From Akkermansia muciniphila (GTDB lineage: Bacteria > Verrucomicrobiota > Verrucomicrobiia > Verrucomicrobiales > Akkermansiaceae), in the NCBI GenBank assembly GCA_945860285.1, contig CAMAQB010000039.1, positions 1 through 33,027 of the forward strand: DNA of 33,027 nucleotides. Reading direction: 5' to 3'. This document shows positions 22,740 to 31,640 of the stretch, one piece after another; within the stretch, counting starts at the first letter, position 1, and each line of letters starts with the position of its first letter. Under the pieces are notes generated by a model. It was not told the DNA's origin. It ran no database searches and was given only the letters and a program-made list of their open reading frames with translations. The position numbers and the translations under genes were made by a program.

Positions 22740-25634
22740 ATGCGCAAAAAAGTTCCTCTCCTCATTCTTCTCGCCCTGGCAACCCTGGCTTTCTATTACT
22801 GGGGCAAGTCGATCAACCAGAACAACGCCACAAAAACACCCACGGTCAAGACGGATGCCACGGTGGCGATCGCTGCAGCCACGGCATGGCCACAGGCTCA
22901 TTCCGACATCGCTGCGGATGAAAAAACCGTGTTTGGCAACCTGCCCAACGGCTTCCGCTACATGATCTACCCGAATGCGGAACCGCCGAAGCGCTACTCG
23001 GTGCGCCTACACATCGCCACCGGATCATTGATGGAGGCCGACGACCAGCAGGGCGTGGCCCACTTCCTCGAACACATGGTTTTCAATGGCTCGAAGAATT
23101 TCACTCCCGATGAACTGGTGCCGCGCATGCAGCGGCTCGGCATCGGCTTCGGCGCGCATGTCAATGCCTACACCTCGTTCGATGAAACGGTGTACATGCT
23201 GGACCTGCCCGACATGTCGAAGGAAACCATGCAGCTCGCCTACACGGTGATGCGTGATTTCGCCGACGGCGCATTGCTGAAGCCCGATGAAATCGACAAG
23301 GAGCGCGGCGTGATTCTATCGGAAAAGCTCAGCCGCGACTCGGTGAATTTCCGCATGATGCAGAAACAATTCTCGCAACTGCTGCCCGACTCCCTGATCC
23401 CCAAACGCTTTCCCATCGGCACCGAGGCGGTGATCAAGGCAGCTCCGCGCGAACGCTTTGTCGATTACTACACCCGTTTCTACACACCGCAGCGCATGAC
23501 CTTCATTGTCGTCGGCGATGTCGATGCCGAGGCCACGAAAGCCATGATCACCGGGGCGTTTTCATCGCTGAAAAACCCGCAGACACCGGGCGTGGACCCC
23601 GATCTTGGCAAAGTGCAGCCACTTGCGGATGTCGTTCCCGCTGTTTTCACCGACAAGGAACTAACCAAAACGGAACTCAGCATCACCACGCTGAGCCCGT
23701 ATGTCAAACAGCCCGACACCTCGGCCGTGCGCGCTTCGCGGATGCCGCTCGAACTGGCACACGCAATGCTGAACCGCCGCTTCGAACGCCTCGCGAAAGC
23801 GGAAGGTGCGGCCATCGTCGCGGGCAGCGCCTCGCGCAGTGTGATTTTCAATTTCACCGAAGTCGGTTCGGTCGAAGTGACCGCAAAGGATGACGACTGG
23901 AAAAAAGCCCTGCCCGTGTTGGATCAGGAATTCCGCCGCGCCATCGAATTCGGCTTCACCGACGACGAACTCGCCGAGGCCGTGGCAAACACCCTGAACG
24001 CCTATGATCAACAGGTGAAATCGGCGGCAACGAGAAAGTCGAACGAACTCGCCACCGCCATCGCCCGCAGCATCAATGACGATTCGGTTTTCTCCGCGCC
24101 GCAAACCGACCTCGACATCGCCAAAAAAGCGCTCGAAAAAATCACCGTCGCCAACTGCCAGGAAGCCTTCAATACGTTCTGGAAGAAACCCGGCTACCAC
24201 CTCATTCTTAGCACCAAGGACGCCGCGGAGGGCTTGAAGGATGAACTCGCCTCGCTCTATCGCGAATCCGCGAAAACGAAGGTTGCGGCTCCCGAGATGC
24301 GGAAAACCGCCGCCTTTGGCTACACCGAATTCGCCGCGCCGGGGACCATCGCCAAACGCGAGGAAGTGGCCGATCTGGCAATCACCCAACTCACTCTTTC
24401 CAATGGCATCAAGGTCAATTTGAAATCGACCGACTTCACCAAAAACTCCATCGACATGCTGGCACGCTTCGGCACCGGCCTGCTCATGATGCCGAAGGAC
24501 AAACCAGGTCTGCAATTGCTCGCCGGTGCCGTTTTCAATGGCGGCGGGCTCGGCAAACACAGCGTCGATGAATTGCAGCAGATTCTCGCCGGGAAAAACG
24601 TCGGCGCGGATTTGGCGCTCTCCGAGGATGCGTTCCTGTTGCAGGGAAAAACCACGCCACAGGATCTGGAACTGCAGTTGCAGTTGCTCTGCGCCGCACT
24701 GACCGACCCAGGATACCGCGACGAGGCACTGCGCCAGTTCAAGGCGGCGCTGCCGATGATCGACCAACAACTCAAGCACTCCCCCGCCGGTCCGCAGGCG
24801 GAAATCGAGGCATGGATGCACGGCGACGACCCGCGTTTCGCCATGCCCGATGTGGCCAAACTTGCCACATACACCGTGGATGATGTGAAATCCTGGCTCG
24901 CCCCCGAACTCGCACAAGCACCGATCGAACTGAGCATCGTCGGTGATTTCCAAATCGACACACTGATTCCTCTGCTGCTCAAGACCGTGGGTTCCCTGCC
25001 TGCCCGGGCAGCGGCCAGCGCCGATGTCGCTCCGCTGCGCAAGGTCACCATGCCGACCGCACCGATCAGCAAAAACGTCAGCTACGACAGCAAGGTTCCG
25101 CAGGCCATCGTCATCTGCAATTGGAAAACCCGTGGTCTGCGCGACAACCAAAAGGAAGCCCGCCGCATGAACGTGCTCGCCGCGATCCTCAGCGACAAAC
25201 TGCGCGTGGAAATCCGCGAAAAACTCGGTGCTTCCTACAGCCCCAATGCCGGCTTCGATGGCTCGGACGCGCTCGATGATTTCGGCTATGTCAGTGTTAT
25301 GTCGGTCGGCAAACCCGAGGACCTCGGCAAACTGACCGAAACGATCACTGCCATCGCCGACAAATTCGCGACCGAAGGCGCCACCGCTGATGAACTCGAT
25401 CGCGCCCTCAAACCAACCCTGGCTTCGATCGAAAAAACCCTGCGTGACAACACCTACTGGCTCGCCACGGTAATGAAAAACTGCCAGGAAAAACCCGCAA
25501 GTCTCGAACTCGCCCGCAACCGCACGGCCGATTATGAAAGCATCAAGCTTGAGGAAATCAACGCCCTCGCCAAATCGTTTCTCAAAAAAGACAACGCGAT
25601 CAGCATCAACATCCAGTCGAAGACAGCGCCCTGA
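22740..25634 (+). CDS. M16-family (insulinase/pitrilysin-like) zinc metalloprotease
   Basis: 964 residues, of the usual two-lobe length. A signal/anchor helix (PLLILLALATLAFYYWG) at residues 6-23 suggests a periplasmic or membrane-tethered enzyme. The zinc motif H108-FLE-H112 is intact in GVAHFLEHMVFNGSKNF. The downstream glutamate is supplied by the KERGVILSEKLSRD block (E188/E195 candidates). The second M16 lobe is recognisable from KREEVADLAITQLTLSNGIKVNL and the terminal YDSKVPQAIVICNW...GASYSPNAGF repeats of PF05193. It probably degrades exported or imported peptides; the substrate is unknown. A separate transcription unit between the AT-rich island and cbpM/cbpA. Confidence 0.93.
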   Translation: MRKKVPLLILLALATLAFYYWGKSINQNNATKTPTVKTDATVAIAAATAWPQAHSDIAADEKTVFGNLPNGFRYMIYPNAEPPKRYSVRLHIATGSLMEADDQQGVAHFLEHMVFNGSKNFTPDELVPRMQRLGIGFGAHVNAYTSFDETVYMLDLPDMSKETMQLAYTVMRDFADGALLKPDEIDKERGVILSEKLSRDSVNFRMMQKQFSQLLPDSLIPKRFPIGTEAVIKAAPRERFVDYYTRFYTPQRMTFIVVGDVDAEATKAMITGAFSSLKNPQTPGVDPDLGKVQPLADVVPAVFTDKELTKTELSITTLSPYVKQPDTSAVRASRMPLELAHAMLNRRFERLAKAEGAAIVAGSASRSVIFNFTEVGSVEVTAKDDDWKKALPVLDQEFRRAIEFGFTDDELAEAVANTLNAYDQQVKSAATRKSNELATAIARSINDDSVFSAPQTDLDIAKKALEKITVANCQEAFNTFWKKPGYHLILSTKDAAEGLKDELASLYRESAKTKVAAPEMRKTAAFGYTEFAAPGTIAKREEVADLAITQLTLSNGIKVNLKSTDFTKNSIDMLARFGTGLLMMPKDKPGLQLLAGAVFNGGGLGKHSVDELQQILAGKNVGADLALSEDAFLLQGKTTPQDLELQLQLLCAALTDPGYRDEALRQFKAALPMIDQQLKHSPAGPQAEIEAWMHGDDPRFAMPDVAKLATYTVDDVKSWLAPELAQAPIELSIVGDFQIDTLIPLLLKTVGSLPARAAASADVAPLRKVTMPTAPISKNVSYDSKVPQAIVICNWKTRGLRDNQKEARRMNVLAAILSDKLRVEIREKLGASYSPNAGFDGSDALDDFGYVSVMSVGKPEDLGKLTETITAIADKFATEGATADELDRALKPTLASIEKTLRDNTYWLATVMKNCQEKPASLELARNRTADYESIKLEEINALAKSFLKKDNAISINIQSKTAP

Positions 25635-25834
25635 TATTTCCGTATTGTTTTCATGGCTTTTCTTCGATCAACGAACTGGAATGAGCCGGATTCCAGCGGG
25701 ATTGCCGACGTTCCAGAAGAAGGACCCGTTCTAACAGATTTATTTTGCGGAAAGACGAATCATCGCATGCCGGATTTTCCTGCTGCGATGGCAGCGGAGA
25801 AATACAAGAATGCTTCGGCATCGCGGGCATACCT
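25635..25834. other. Short intergenic region after the M16 gene
   Basis: About 200 bases between the convergent M16 and cbpM genes. No gene, RNA or clear terminator was recognised. Confidence 0.4.
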
Positions 25835-26134
25835 CTACATGCGGCGATGTAGTTCCGCGCGCAGTCTTTCCACTTCATCCATGAGATCCAGGATCAACTT
25901 GAGTCCGGAGGAATTGACCTCACAGGTGACGCGCAGATGTTCGATGCGGCGGAGCGTGCGCAGTGCCTCTTCATCGAATTCACCCGGCACCGTCGAGGCG
26001 CGGACCAGACCGATTTCCTGATAATGGAGAATGGTCTGCGTAGAGATGCCCGTGAGACTTTCGACGATATCGAGCTGATAGGTCGCATTTTCTTCGGGCT
26101 CAAAGAACGGCGTATCCGATGGTAGCTGGTTCAT
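25835..26134 (-). CDS. cbpM: Chaperone modulator CbpM-like protein
   Basis: 99 residues from the ATG at 26132-26134. The N-terminal part (YQLDIVESLTGISTQTILHYQEIGLVRAS) is a MerR-like helix-turn-helix fold as in CbpM. The C-terminal half (LRTLRRIEHLRVTCEVNSSGLKLILDLMDEVERLR) is a helical coil. CbpM binds the J domain of CbpA and restrains its cochaperone and DNA-binding activity. The ATG overlaps the cbpA stop (ATGA), giving the standard cbpA-cbpM order. A longer in-frame start at 26191 lies inside cbpA and is unlikely. Confidence 0.85.
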   Translation of the reverse strand: MNQLPSDTPFFEPEENATYQLDIVESLTGISTQTILHYQEIGLVRASTVPGEFDEEALRTLRRIEHLRVTCEVNSSGLKLILDLMDEVERLRAELHRRM

Positions 26135-27090
26135 CGTTTTGTTGTGTTGGCGCGAGGATTGAAGCGGGAGTTGTCGCGGAGATTCTCCCACAGTTGACGC
26201 TCCGCATCGGTGATTTTATCCGGCAAAACCACGCTGATGCAGGCGAAGAAATCCCCCCGTTCGCCGGACGTCCCTCTGGGCAGCCCCCGTCCGCGGACCC
26301 GGAGCTGTTGTTCGTTTTCACTGCCTGCCGGCACGCGGAGTTTGATCGGTCCATCGAGAGTCGGCACCGTGAGTTCGGCACCCAACACCGCGTCCCACGG
26401 GGCGATTTCCAGAACGTGGAAAACATCGTGACCCTGGGTGGAGAAATCCGGATGGGCCGCATGACGGACTCGCAGATAGAGGTCGCCCGCAGGTGCTCCC
26501 GCAGTGCCTGGTTCTCCTTGTGCCGGAACACGGATCCGTTTGCCATCGATGACTCCTGCAGGAATGCGAACCTGGAACGTATGGGTTGTGGCAATGCCGT
26601 TTTCCGGGTTTGTCACCTGAAGGGAAATCGGACGCACGGAGCCGTCCATGACTTCGTGCAGCGTCACCAGAATGTCGCCTTCAATGTCACTGCCCCGGCG
26701 TTTTCTCGTGGCCGATGGACCAGATCTTCCCTGGCTCTCGGGAAAACCATAGCGGCTCGCTCCACTGAAATACTGCTCAAAAAAATCGCTGAATCCCGTG
26801 CCGCCGAAATTGAAATCCTGGCCGCGTGGACCATCCGTTCCTGCTCTTCCCGCATGGGGATTCTGCCAGTCCTCGCCCAGCTCGTCATACTTTTTGCGCT
26901 TCTCGGGATCTCGCAAGACCTCGTTGGCTTCGTTGATTTCCTTGAACTTGACCTCGGCGGCTTTTTTGTCGACCGCGACGTCCGGATGATACTGCCGGGC
27001 CAGCTTGCGGAAGGCCTTTTTGATTTCGGCGGTGCTGCAATCGCGCTTCACCCCGAGGATCGCGTAGTAGTCTTTGTATTCAACGGCCAT
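26131..27090 (-). CDS. cbpA: CbpA-type DnaJ cochaperone
   Basis: 319 residues. The J domain occupies residues 1-75 with the Hsp70-activating H35-P-D in RKLARQYHPDVAVD. A Gly/Phe-rich linker (GTGFSDFFEQYFSGASRYGF) and two C-terminal substrate-binding lobes (GDILVTLHEVMDGS, VRIPAGVIDGKRIRVPAQGE) follow. There is no Cys-rich zinc finger, which separates it from DnaJ and matches CbpA. It is a Hsp70 cochaperone and, in relatives, a curved-DNA binder. cbpM overlaps its end, which confirms the type. A TTGATT-N16-TATCAA promoter candidate lies upstream. Confidence 0.93.
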   Translation of the reverse strand: MAVEYKDYYAILGVKRDCSTAEIKKAFRKLARQYHPDVAVDKKAAEVKFKEINEANEVLRDPEKRKKYDELGEDWQNPHAGRAGTDGPRGQDFNFGGTGFSDFFEQYFSGASRYGFPESQGRSGPSATRKRRGSDIEGDILVTLHEVMDGSVRPISLQVTNPENGIATTHTFQVRIPAGVIDGKRIRVPAQGEPGTAGAPAGDLYLRVRHAAHPDFSTQGHDVFHVLEIAPWDAVLGAELTVPTLDGPIKLRVPAGSENEQQLRVRGRGLPRGTSGERGDFFACISVVLPDKITDAERQLWENLRDNSRFNPRANTTKR

Positions 27091-27106
27091 GGTGTTCTTC
27101 GCAACT

Positions 27107-27134
27107 CAGCAGACAAATTGATACACCTCATTCA
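27107..27134 (-). promoter_or_regulatory. Candidate cbpA promoter
   Basis: On the minus strand, TTGATT, a 16-base spacer and TATCAA lie about 15-45 bases ahead of the cbpA ATG. Found by eye; it is not a heat-shock (CIRCE) element. Confidence 0.35.
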
Positions 27135-27149
27135 TGGTGAATCAAAGTA

Positions 27150-27332
27150 TTACGAGTCCTTCTTATGCTCTTTTTTTCCGGGTTGCTCGACTTCTTCCGT
27201 TTTGGCAGGTGTCTTTTCCTTTCCGTTCGAACGGGGCTCACGCTGTGGTGCGACCTCCGGCGCCCGGCGTTCCGGTTGTTTTTGTTCTTGTTCTGGAACT
27301 GGCTTCACACGTCGTTCGGGTGCCGGTGGCAA
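27150..27332 (-). CDS. Possible small Pro/Glu/Lys-rich protein
   Basis: 60 codons from a TTG that is preceded by an in-frame TGA. Composition is almost entirely Pro, Glu, Lys, Arg and Gln (PEQEQKQPERRAPEVAPQRE; EQPGKKEHKKDS), with no domain. It starts 20 bases after the sialate-esterase gene stop on the same strand and ends before the cbpA promoter. The lack of a good ribosome-binding site leaves its reality uncertain. Confidence 0.3.
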   Translation of the reverse strand: MPPAPERRVKPVPEQEQKQPERRAPEVAPQREPRSNGKEKTPAKTEEVEQPGKKEHKKDS

Positions 27333-27352
27333 TTGTCAATCGATCAGCCTTG

Positions 27353-30300
27353 CTACTTCACCGCCGTCAAAGGCACCTGGGAAAATGACAGCGCGGCGAC
27401 GCCGTTGGTGCCGAAGATGAGCTTGTCGGGCTTGCCGTCCCAGGTTCGACCGGAGAGGTAGGCGATGGTCTTCGCCGTCGCCGGGGCCGACAAATGAATG
27501 GTCAGGTCGTTGCCGGATGCCTTACCGGAACTGACCGCCGCAGGCTGGCCGTCGAGTTCGATCCATGCCTTGCATTCGTCCTTCCAAACCACCGGTTGAT
27601 CGAATTCAAGAGTGATCTCATCGTTTGCCGCACTGCTGAAGCGCGCGCCGCGCAGGTTCGGCGCGGTCATCACGACGCTGCGGTCGAGCCCATAGTTGTC
27701 CTGCTCGATCACCGGCATCATCAGCTTGGCGATCTGGGTATAGCCTTCCACATCGAAGTGGCACAGGCCGCGACCGCTCGATCCGCTGATGATTCCCAGC
27801 GTCGACATGATCCGCATGTTGGAATACAGAAACGGCAGCGTGCGTTGGGAGTCGAGCAACATGTCGGCATTCGCATTGCCGCCCATGTTGCAACCGCTCG
27901 GCCAGATCTGATAGATGTAGTAGTGTTGGATGTTGGGAAAGTCCTCTTTCCAGGCGGCGGACATGTCGATGAAATACTGCTGGTAGGATTTCCAATTGTA
28001 ATCACCGGTCGGCGCGCCGCTGCCCTGGTCGTTCTCGCCCTGGTGCCAGAGCACGCAGCGGATGCCGTGGGTCAGTTTCGCAGCGGTGATCCGCGTCAGC
28101 AGACTGCCATAAATCTTGTAGGGGTTTTGATAAAACTCTCCGCTGGTATCGAAGCGGTTTTTTGGATTCGGCTGATGTTGGAAGATCGGCGTGCCACCGT
28201 AGGCGCCATTGAAAATGCAGATCGGCATCTTGTGTTTTTCGACCAGACTGTTGGCCAGCACCATGCCCCAGGTGCCGATCTGGCCGACCCCGTAATCCGG
28301 TTGTCCCCAAATCCGTGTGCGCACCGCATTGACCCAGCCGCCCTTGATGTCACCGCTGTGCTGGTTGCCATAGCTGCGGATCCAATCGTTCATCGAGGTT
28401 GGCGGATCGACACCCGGACCGTTGTTCGGACCGGTGGCCTCCGCGTTCGACTGGCCTTCGATGATGTAGGCATCGCCGCAGACCAGGTTGTTCACGGTTT
28501 TCAGCACCTTCTGGGTTCCGCCGGACCCGGTGCCGAACTCGACCTTGTACTTGACCAGACCGGGTTTGAGTTTGACGGTGAATGCGAATGATTTGTCGGC
28601 GGCCAGTTTGGCGCTTTCTTCCTTGTAGGGCTTGTCATCGGCATAGACCTTCAGAAAAACCGAATCGGCGGTCTCGTTGAGAGTGCCGTTGTAAAACAGC
28701 GTGCCTTCGTTTTTGTCATCGCGGGCATAGAATTGATTGTCCTCCGGTTGCTCGTCCTTGCCGGGCAAGCGCTGCACCCAAGCCTCTTTTTTGGGTTCGG
28801 TCACCTGAATATCCGCCGTTGCCACGGTGTCCGCACCGCCGTTGTTGACAACCGCCTTGACGGTGATTTTTCCTGTGAACTGCGAACGTTTGAGCGTGAG
28901 TTTTTCCGGCGTGGCGACCTTGATCACCGCTCCCCCGGCAACGACCCACGTCGTTTTCACATCGCCCGCACCCTTGGCCGTCATCGCGGAAAGGTTGCTG
29001 ATACTTGGAACCACTTCGATGCTGTCGCGACCATTCCATGCGGCGGGTGCCTTGAGCGTCACCACCGGTTCGGGGATGTCTTCTTTAATCGTGACCGGAA
29101 TGTCCACTTTCTTGATCTCATTGGCATAGACCACCTTGAGCTGCAACGTCCATGACTCGTTTTTGGTCACCCGACCTGCCGGAAGAGTATAGGAAAAGCG
29201 GTCGACCGCAACCAGCGATTCGATGCCGTCTTTCTTGAGAATCCAGTAAATTTTCTGTGCCCCGCCCGCCTTCACATCAACCTCGGTTTCCTTGCCTTCC
29301 AGCAAAATGATCGACGACTGGCTCACCGCAAAATCCTTGCCCGGCTGCACCAGCGGTCCGACCAGGGTTTGCTGCGGGTTTTGATTTTCATACTGCAACT
29401 TCAGCCACTCGGGGGACCGCGCGACTTTCGAAATGCGCACTTCATCGATGTCGCCCGCGAATCGATACGAGCCACCGCGCATGCCGCCGATGTTCATGCC
29501 GACATCCTTCATCACCGACATCGCGGCCGGGTGTTTGCGGCTGTCTTCCAGTTTGCCGTTCACGAAAATCCTGCTGTCGCCGTTTTCATACACCGCCGCG
29601 ACATGATACCATTGCCCCATCACCGGCACGGTCTTTGCGAGAGCCCCGCCTGGACCATCGGACGCCCAACCCAGGCTAGACGGCGAACCGATGCTGATGC
29701 CGATTTCATTGCCGTCGCCAGTCTTGCCGTTCAATCGCGTGGCGTAACGTCCGTAGTAGGTGATGTAGCAGTTCGTGGCGGTTGAACGGAACCAGGCTTC
29801 GGACGTGAAGGGATTGTCGCCGAAAGGCAGCTTGGTGACATTCTTGCCGCAATCGATCCCCTTCCCTTCGACAAAATTCCGGCCCACGCCGATCATTCCC
29901 GGTGCGACGGTGGTTCCGGCGTCGACCGGAGTGACCGAGCCGATTTCATCCACGAGTGTCTCGTTCATGTGGATGACCGAGGCATAGCCATTTTCCTCGT
30001 TGAACACCGCAGCGCCCTTGGACTCGCTGATTGCATCGGACTTGCCCCAGTGCATCACGATTTCCTGGCGGGCATTGCCCTTGATCGCAGGAATTTTCAC
30101 CCAAAAGGACGCCGTTCCCTGTTTCGCATCCCAGTGTTCCAACTGATACGGCAGCGCTTTGCCGCCCGCCGAAAAACGCAGGTCTTCACCGTCGCTTTTC
30201 GCCTTGCTGAAATCGAAGAAGTCCTTGTTCAAACGGACCAACAGCGGGAAATTCTCCACCACACTTCCCTCGGGCAGGTCTGCTCCTTCGGGCGTGGTGA

Positions 30301-30406
30301 TAACAAACAACGAGCCTTGTTGCTTCCACTCGGGATATTGTGCAAATGCCGGGACGGCGAAGAATGTGATGGCCAGCGTGGCTCGTAAGAACGGAATTTT
30401 TTTCAT
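27353..30406 (-). CDS. Secreted DUF2341-LamG-sialate O-acetylesterase-like protein
   Basis: 1017 residues with a signal peptide (FLRATLAITFFAVPAFAQ). N-terminal DUF2341-type module (NFPLLVRLNKDFFDFSKAKSDG, RQEIVMHWGKSDA), then a laminin-G-like domain (NPFTSEAWFR, QWYHVAAVYENGDSRIFVNGK, FAGDIDEVRIS), then Ig-like/PKD-like beta regions. The last third is an SGNH/SASA esterase: catalytic GQSNAEA at about residue 650, HQGEND near 790 and HFDVEGY near 885 for the Ser/Asp/His set. It probably removes O-acetyl groups from sialic acid or other glycans outside the cell. The start is the ATG at 30404-30406. Confidence 0.85.
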   Translation of the reverse strand: MKKIPFLRATLAITFFAVPAFAQYPEWKQQGSLFVITTPEGADLPEGSVVENFPLLVRLNKDFFDFSKAKSDGEDLRFSAGGKALPYQLEHWDAKQGTASFWVKIPAIKGNARQEIVMHWGKSDAISESKGAAVFNEENGYASVIHMNETLVDEIGSVTPVDAGTTVAPGMIGVGRNFVEGKGIDCGKNVTKLPFGDNPFTSEAWFRSTATNCYITYYGRYATRLNGKTGDGNEIGISIGSPSSLGWASDGPGGALAKTVPVMGQWYHVAAVYENGDSRIFVNGKLEDSRKHPAAMSVMKDVGMNIGGMRGGSYRFAGDIDEVRISKVARSPEWLKLQYENQNPQQTLVGPLVQPGKDFAVSQSSIILLEGKETEVDVKAGGAQKIYWILKKDGIESLVAVDRFSYTLPAGRVTKNESWTLQLKVVYANEIKKVDIPVTIKEDIPEPVVTLKAPAAWNGRDSIEVVPSISNLSAMTAKGAGDVKTTWVVAGGAVIKVATPEKLTLKRSQFTGKITVKAVVNNGGADTVATADIQVTEPKKEAWVQRLPGKDEQPEDNQFYARDDKNEGTLFYNGTLNETADSVFLKVYADDKPYKEESAKLAADKSFAFTVKLKPGLVKYKVEFGTGSGGTQKVLKTVNNLVCGDAYIIEGQSNAEATGPNNGPGVDPPTSMNDWIRSYGNQHSGDIKGGWVNAVRTRIWGQPDYGVGQIGTWGMVLANSLVEKHKMPICIFNGAYGGTPIFQHQPNPKNRFDTSGEFYQNPYKIYGSLLTRITAAKLTHGIRCVLWHQGENDQGSGAPTGDYNWKSYQQYFIDMSAAWKEDFPNIQHYYIYQIWPSGCNMGGNANADMLLDSQRTLPFLYSNMRIMSTLGIISGSSGRGLCHFDVEGYTQIAKLMMPVIEQDNYGLDRSVVMTAPNLRGARFSSAANDEITLEFDQPVVWKDECKAWIELDGQPAAVSSGKASGNDLTIHLSAPATAKTIAYLSGRTWDGKPDKLIFGTNGVAALSFSQVPLTAVK

Positions 30407-30569
30407 AGATGAGATCAAAACGGATGGAGTTTCTCCACGGTGTGGAGAGGAGTGAGGCTACGACCCAAGTACCACCATCCTTTCAAAGCCCGGCTCCGGG
30501 ATTCTTGACGCTCCAAAATTCGCCAATCCGGGTATTGCAAAAGTCCCCCGCATTGATAGATTCTCCGGG

Positions 30570-31640
30570 ATGAGAAGATGCAACGCATACTTTTCCGCCG
30601 CTTGGCAACGCGGCGGCATGGCGGCGTTTTTGTTTTCGTTGCTGGCCGTTTCCTGTCAATGCAAGCCGAATTACACCCTTGTTACACATGCGTACGACAA
30701 ACCGCGGCTGGGTGAAAAATCCTATACCACGACCGATGGACAGACGTTTCCCTATCGGAAATTTATTGGCTCCGGCAAAAGCGCCAGGGACCCGGAAACC
30801 GTTGTCATTGCGCTGCACGGCTTTTGCGGAGCTTCCATCGATTACGAAAATCTTGGCAATTTCCTGATCAAAGAGCACCCGGAAGTCGCCTTGTATGCCT
30901 ACGACATCCGCGGCCAGGGCTTTGATCCGGTGCGCGAACGGCGCGGCGACATCGACGCACCCGAAAACTGGTATCGCGACCTCCACACCTTCACCGAACT
31001 GGTTCGCAAAAACCACCCGCGGGCGAAAATCGTCTGGCAGGGCGAAAGCATGGGCGCGCTGATCCTTTCCAACGCCTACCTCAATGATGCTCTAACGGAA
31101 AAAAAACCTCCCTGCGATGCGATCGTGCTCAGTTCCCCCATTGTCGGAGTGCGCGGCGATTTCCCCGAATGGAAAAGAACCGCGATTCACGGTGTGGGAA
31201 TGATTTTCCCCAGTGCGCGGCTTTCCCTGAAAACACTGTCCGGCGGCGAAAACGTGCGGATGACCGCAACATCGACGCATGCCGAACAATCGGAGACCAA
31301 TGCCTGGCACATCGAACGCCACACCCTGCGACTGCTGACAAGCATGGATACGATGATTGTGAACATGCAGCAATGCGCGGAAAGATTCCATGTGCCGGTG
31401 CTGGTTCTTCACGGCGGCAAGGATTATTTCACCCCTGCCGGGGACGTGGTCGAATACTACAAACACCTCGTTGCCGTGCCCGAAAAACACCGCTGCTTTT
31501 ATCCCGAGGGCCATCACCTGCTGATGTACGACGTTCAGAAAGAAAAGGTGATCGCCGACATCGGCACCTGGCTTTCCGATCTGCCGGAGCGGCTGGCCCA
31601 GAAAGAATCTAAAGATACGCGGTCAGCGAATCGACGGTGA
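30570..31640 (+). CDS. Alpha/beta-hydrolase lipoprotein (serine hydrolase)
   Basis: 356 residues. An N-terminal signal with lipobox LAVSC (Cys29) predicts a lipid anchor. The alpha/beta-hydrolase fold has an oxyanion HGFCG (ALHGFCGA), nucleophile S160 in GESMGA, an acid in LHGGKDYFTP and a catalytic histidine in PEGHHLLMYD. The YDIRGQGFDPVRERRG cap segment resembles monoglyceride-lipase-type Hydrolase_4 proteins. It likely cleaves lipid or ester substrates at the membrane surface; the substrate is not known. Its 3' end overlaps the 3' end of the convergent M42 gene by 32 bases. Confidence 0.85.
   Translation: MRRCNAYFSAAWQRGGMAAFLFSLLAVSCQCKPNYTLVTHAYDKPRLGEKSYTTTDGQTFPYRKFIGSGKSARDPETVVIALHGFCGASIDYENLGNFLIKEHPEVALYAYDIRGQGFDPVRERRGDIDAPENWYRDLHTFTELVRKNHPRAKIVWQGESMGALILSNAYLNDALTEKKPPCDAIVLSSPIVGVRGDFPEWKRTAIHGVGMIFPSARLSLKTLSGGENVRMTATSTHAEQSETNAWHIERHTLRLLTSMDTMIVNMQQCAERFHVPVLVLHGGKDYFTPAGDVVEYYKHLVAVPEKHRCFYPEGHHLLMYDVQKEKVIADIGTWLSDLPERLAQKESKDTRSANRR

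Noticed and set aside
23661-25151. A 496-codon minus-strand ORF opposite the M16 protease
   Set aside because: Antisense shadow of a GC-rich gene with clear M16 motifs; the product is Gly/Arg/Phe-rich without domain features.
26119-27420. A 433-codon plus-strand ORF opposite cbpA and cbpM
   Set aside because: Antisense shadow; cbpA and cbpM on the minus strand carry the HPD and MerR-like motifs and the diagnostic overlap.
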